A stretch of DNA of 64,000 nt from Psettodes erumei (taxonomy: Eukaryota > Chordata > Actinopteri > Pleuronectiformes > Psettodidae), in the NCBI GenBank assembly GCA_016785225.1, contig JAFBJZ010000847.1, forward strand, positions 1,226,501 through 1,290,500. Direction: 5' to 3'. How positions within the stretch are numbered: position 1 is the first letter of the stretch; every line of letters begins with the position of its first letter. Of the stretch, positions 62,525 through 64,000 are shown piece by piece. The position numbers and the translations under genes were made by a program. The notes under the pieces were generated by a model. It searched no databases. It was not told the origin of the DNA and was given only the letters and a program-made list of their open reading frames with translations.

Positions 62525-62869
62525 TTAAAGGTGATAAATGTTAACTGTTTGCTGTTGCTACATAGCCAATGTTCTGTAGCGCTAATGCTACATAGCATTA
62601 ACAGCGATTAGCAAGAGCTACAGCCAGGGCAGTGTAGACGCCACAGGGAGAAGTGCTAGCTGGTTAGCATGCTAACATCAGTACAAGTAAAGAAGTGACA
62701 GAAGTAGAAGCAAAACAAGATTTGCCATTTGCGTTGTTGTCCACCACTGGAGACAGCGCTTACCAGTATACAAGAAAGTTCATCATGAAACTTTCTTGTA
62801 TACCGGTAAACAAAATGATAACACTGGCTATGTAGCGATAGCAAAAACTTGACCAAAGAGCACCTTTAA
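62525..62869. mobile_element. MITE-like non-autonomous DNA transposon
   Basis: The ends TTAAAGGTG and CACCTTTAA are inverted, and the inner arms GCTACATAGCCAATGTT (left) and AACACTGGCTATGTAGC (right) are reverse complements bar one base. The element is 345 bp, has no reading frame for a transposase and contains a nested hairpin at 62760-62809. A TA-type target duplication is possible. Confidence 0.65.
62760..62809. repeat. Near-perfect hairpin inside the MITE-like element
   Basis: Two 21-bp arms (TTACCAGTATACAAGAAAGTT and its reverse complement) match at 20 of 21 positions around an 8-base loop. Confidence 0.9.
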
Positions 62870-63930
62870 AGACCGGTGCCACAGCCACTTTCCTGAGCTT
62901 TTCTAAAGGACATTTTTAGGACACATGCAGTGGATGAGGCAGGCTGATGTTCAAGTTACTACTTTAACCAAAAGTCATGTATAAAATACAGCGATTTGAT
63001 TGGCTTTATGGAAACAGGTTCTCCATCTACACAGATGGGCACCAAACACTATTCTGATGAGTTAATGCAAAAATAGGGGGCGCCATCATGAAACAAACTT
63101 TTGTTTTCTTTCAGGAAAAGAGAAGATGTGTGAGTGCTGTAGTACACAAAACATGCAGGATAACTTCTGCTGGACTTTAACTGAAAGAATAAAATACAAA
63201 TATAAAATGAACAATATTTTCAGACAGAATCTGTGACACTGAAACAACTTTTGTATTTTAAAGGATTTTAAATGCTATCTGACCAGGACACTCCCATCAG
63301 GGCAGGAATGTAACTTTAGTCTGCCCGCAGAGGCCGCAGTTGGCAACTGCATTTACCAGTTACATAGTTTGACCGTTCTTGCTTTCTATTCTTTTGTGTC
63401 ATTGTTTCCATGTTGTTTATGGCTTTGTGGTGAGTTTACAAGAAGTTCAACAGAAAACTGACGTGTGGATGCAGAGTCAGTGGGCAGCAAAGACGAGCTT
63501 CTACGGACAAGTGATTTCTCTCCAAGCAAAACATGCAATCTCACAACTTACAGACAGTTTAAGCCCCTTTTTTCTAAATATTTGGTCAGTCTGACATCCT
63601 GGTTCTCACCCGTGTGCCGGTTACTAACTCATCCATGAATTCAGTCATTTGTTCCATTCTAACTTTAAAATGATGAGGATGTTGACCCAGACAGTTTCAT
63701 GACCTTTTACACTCTAACATGTTTATAACCTTTGATGTGTGTGTGTGTGTGTGAAGGTCTGTTGTAGATCAGGACGTGTCTGGAAGACTGAAGTGGCGTC
63801 TGAGGGGACAAACAAACATATTAACACGTGAAACACACGCTAAGCACACACCAACATAAATAACCTGAGAGCTATGGAGACCCTGGGAGCGGAGAGCAGC
63901 AGTGCGCACGCACGCACACACACACACGTG

Positions 63931-63968
<38 letters not shown>

Positions 63969-64000
63969 CAAAAACAAGATATTTTGAATTCTGTATAAAA
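62870..64000. other. Non-coding right end of the window
   Basis: No exon recognised. TG/CA microsatellites lie at 63736-63753 and 63932-63970. Confidence 0.5.

Overview
The window looks like nuclear DNA of a bony fish, probably a percomorph teleost. The genes are split by GT-AG introns, their proteins match vertebrate families, CA/TG dinucleotide tracts are frequent, and polyadenylation signals and CpG-rich promoters are present. There is no bacterial, phage or CRISPR content. No species can be named from the sequence alone.

Layout, left to right. (1) 1-5.9 kb, plus strand: the 3' two thirds of relb (NF-kB subunit RelB), entering from outside the window, with a tandem minisatellite in one intron. 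(2) 5.9-9.8 kb: intergenic, with a CA/GA microsatellite, a pair of tRNA-related SINE-like repeats and a compact cluster of NF-kB, RUNX and ETS sites. (3) 9.8-13.5 kb, minus strand: mrpl28, 250 residues. (4) 14.09-14.18 kb, minus strand: a selenocysteine tRNA gene with candidate upstream Pol III promoter elements. (5) 15.1-19.1 kb, minus strand: a 578-residue relative of zinc transporter ZnT1 that has lost most of the membrane metal-binding residues. (6) 19.1-24.6 kb: no gene recognised. (7) 24.6-52.3 kb, minus strand: ppp1r37, 12 coding exons and 1177 residues, with a 12.7 kb first intron full of microsatellites and a CpG-rich promoter. (8) 53.3-54.0 kb, minus strand: a divergent histone H2A ending in SQEF, with a spliced 5' leader and a TATA box. 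(9) 56.2-59.6 kb, minus strand: a 16-finger C2H2 protein of 809 residues with an N-terminal coiled coil. (10) 59.6-64 kb: no coding sequence seen; a G-quadruplex motif, a MITE-like inverted-repeat element and possibly the 3' UTR of a further leftward gene.

All exon joins were made by hand and checked by splice consensus, reading phase and total length. relb (441 codons with stop, partial), mrpl28 (251), the ZnT1-like gene (579), ppp1r37 (1178) and the zinc-finger gene (810) all close exactly in frame.

The genes do not form an operon-like unit. relb, ppp1r37 and the selenocysteine tRNA gene are, from memory, all in human 19q13.3, so the segment probably keeps part of an ancestral vertebrate block. 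Most interesting are the metal-site-less ZnT1 relative, the SQEF histone H2A with oocyte-type promoter features, the complete selenocysteine tRNA locus, and long UG/CA repeats lying directly at two ppp1r37 splice sites.
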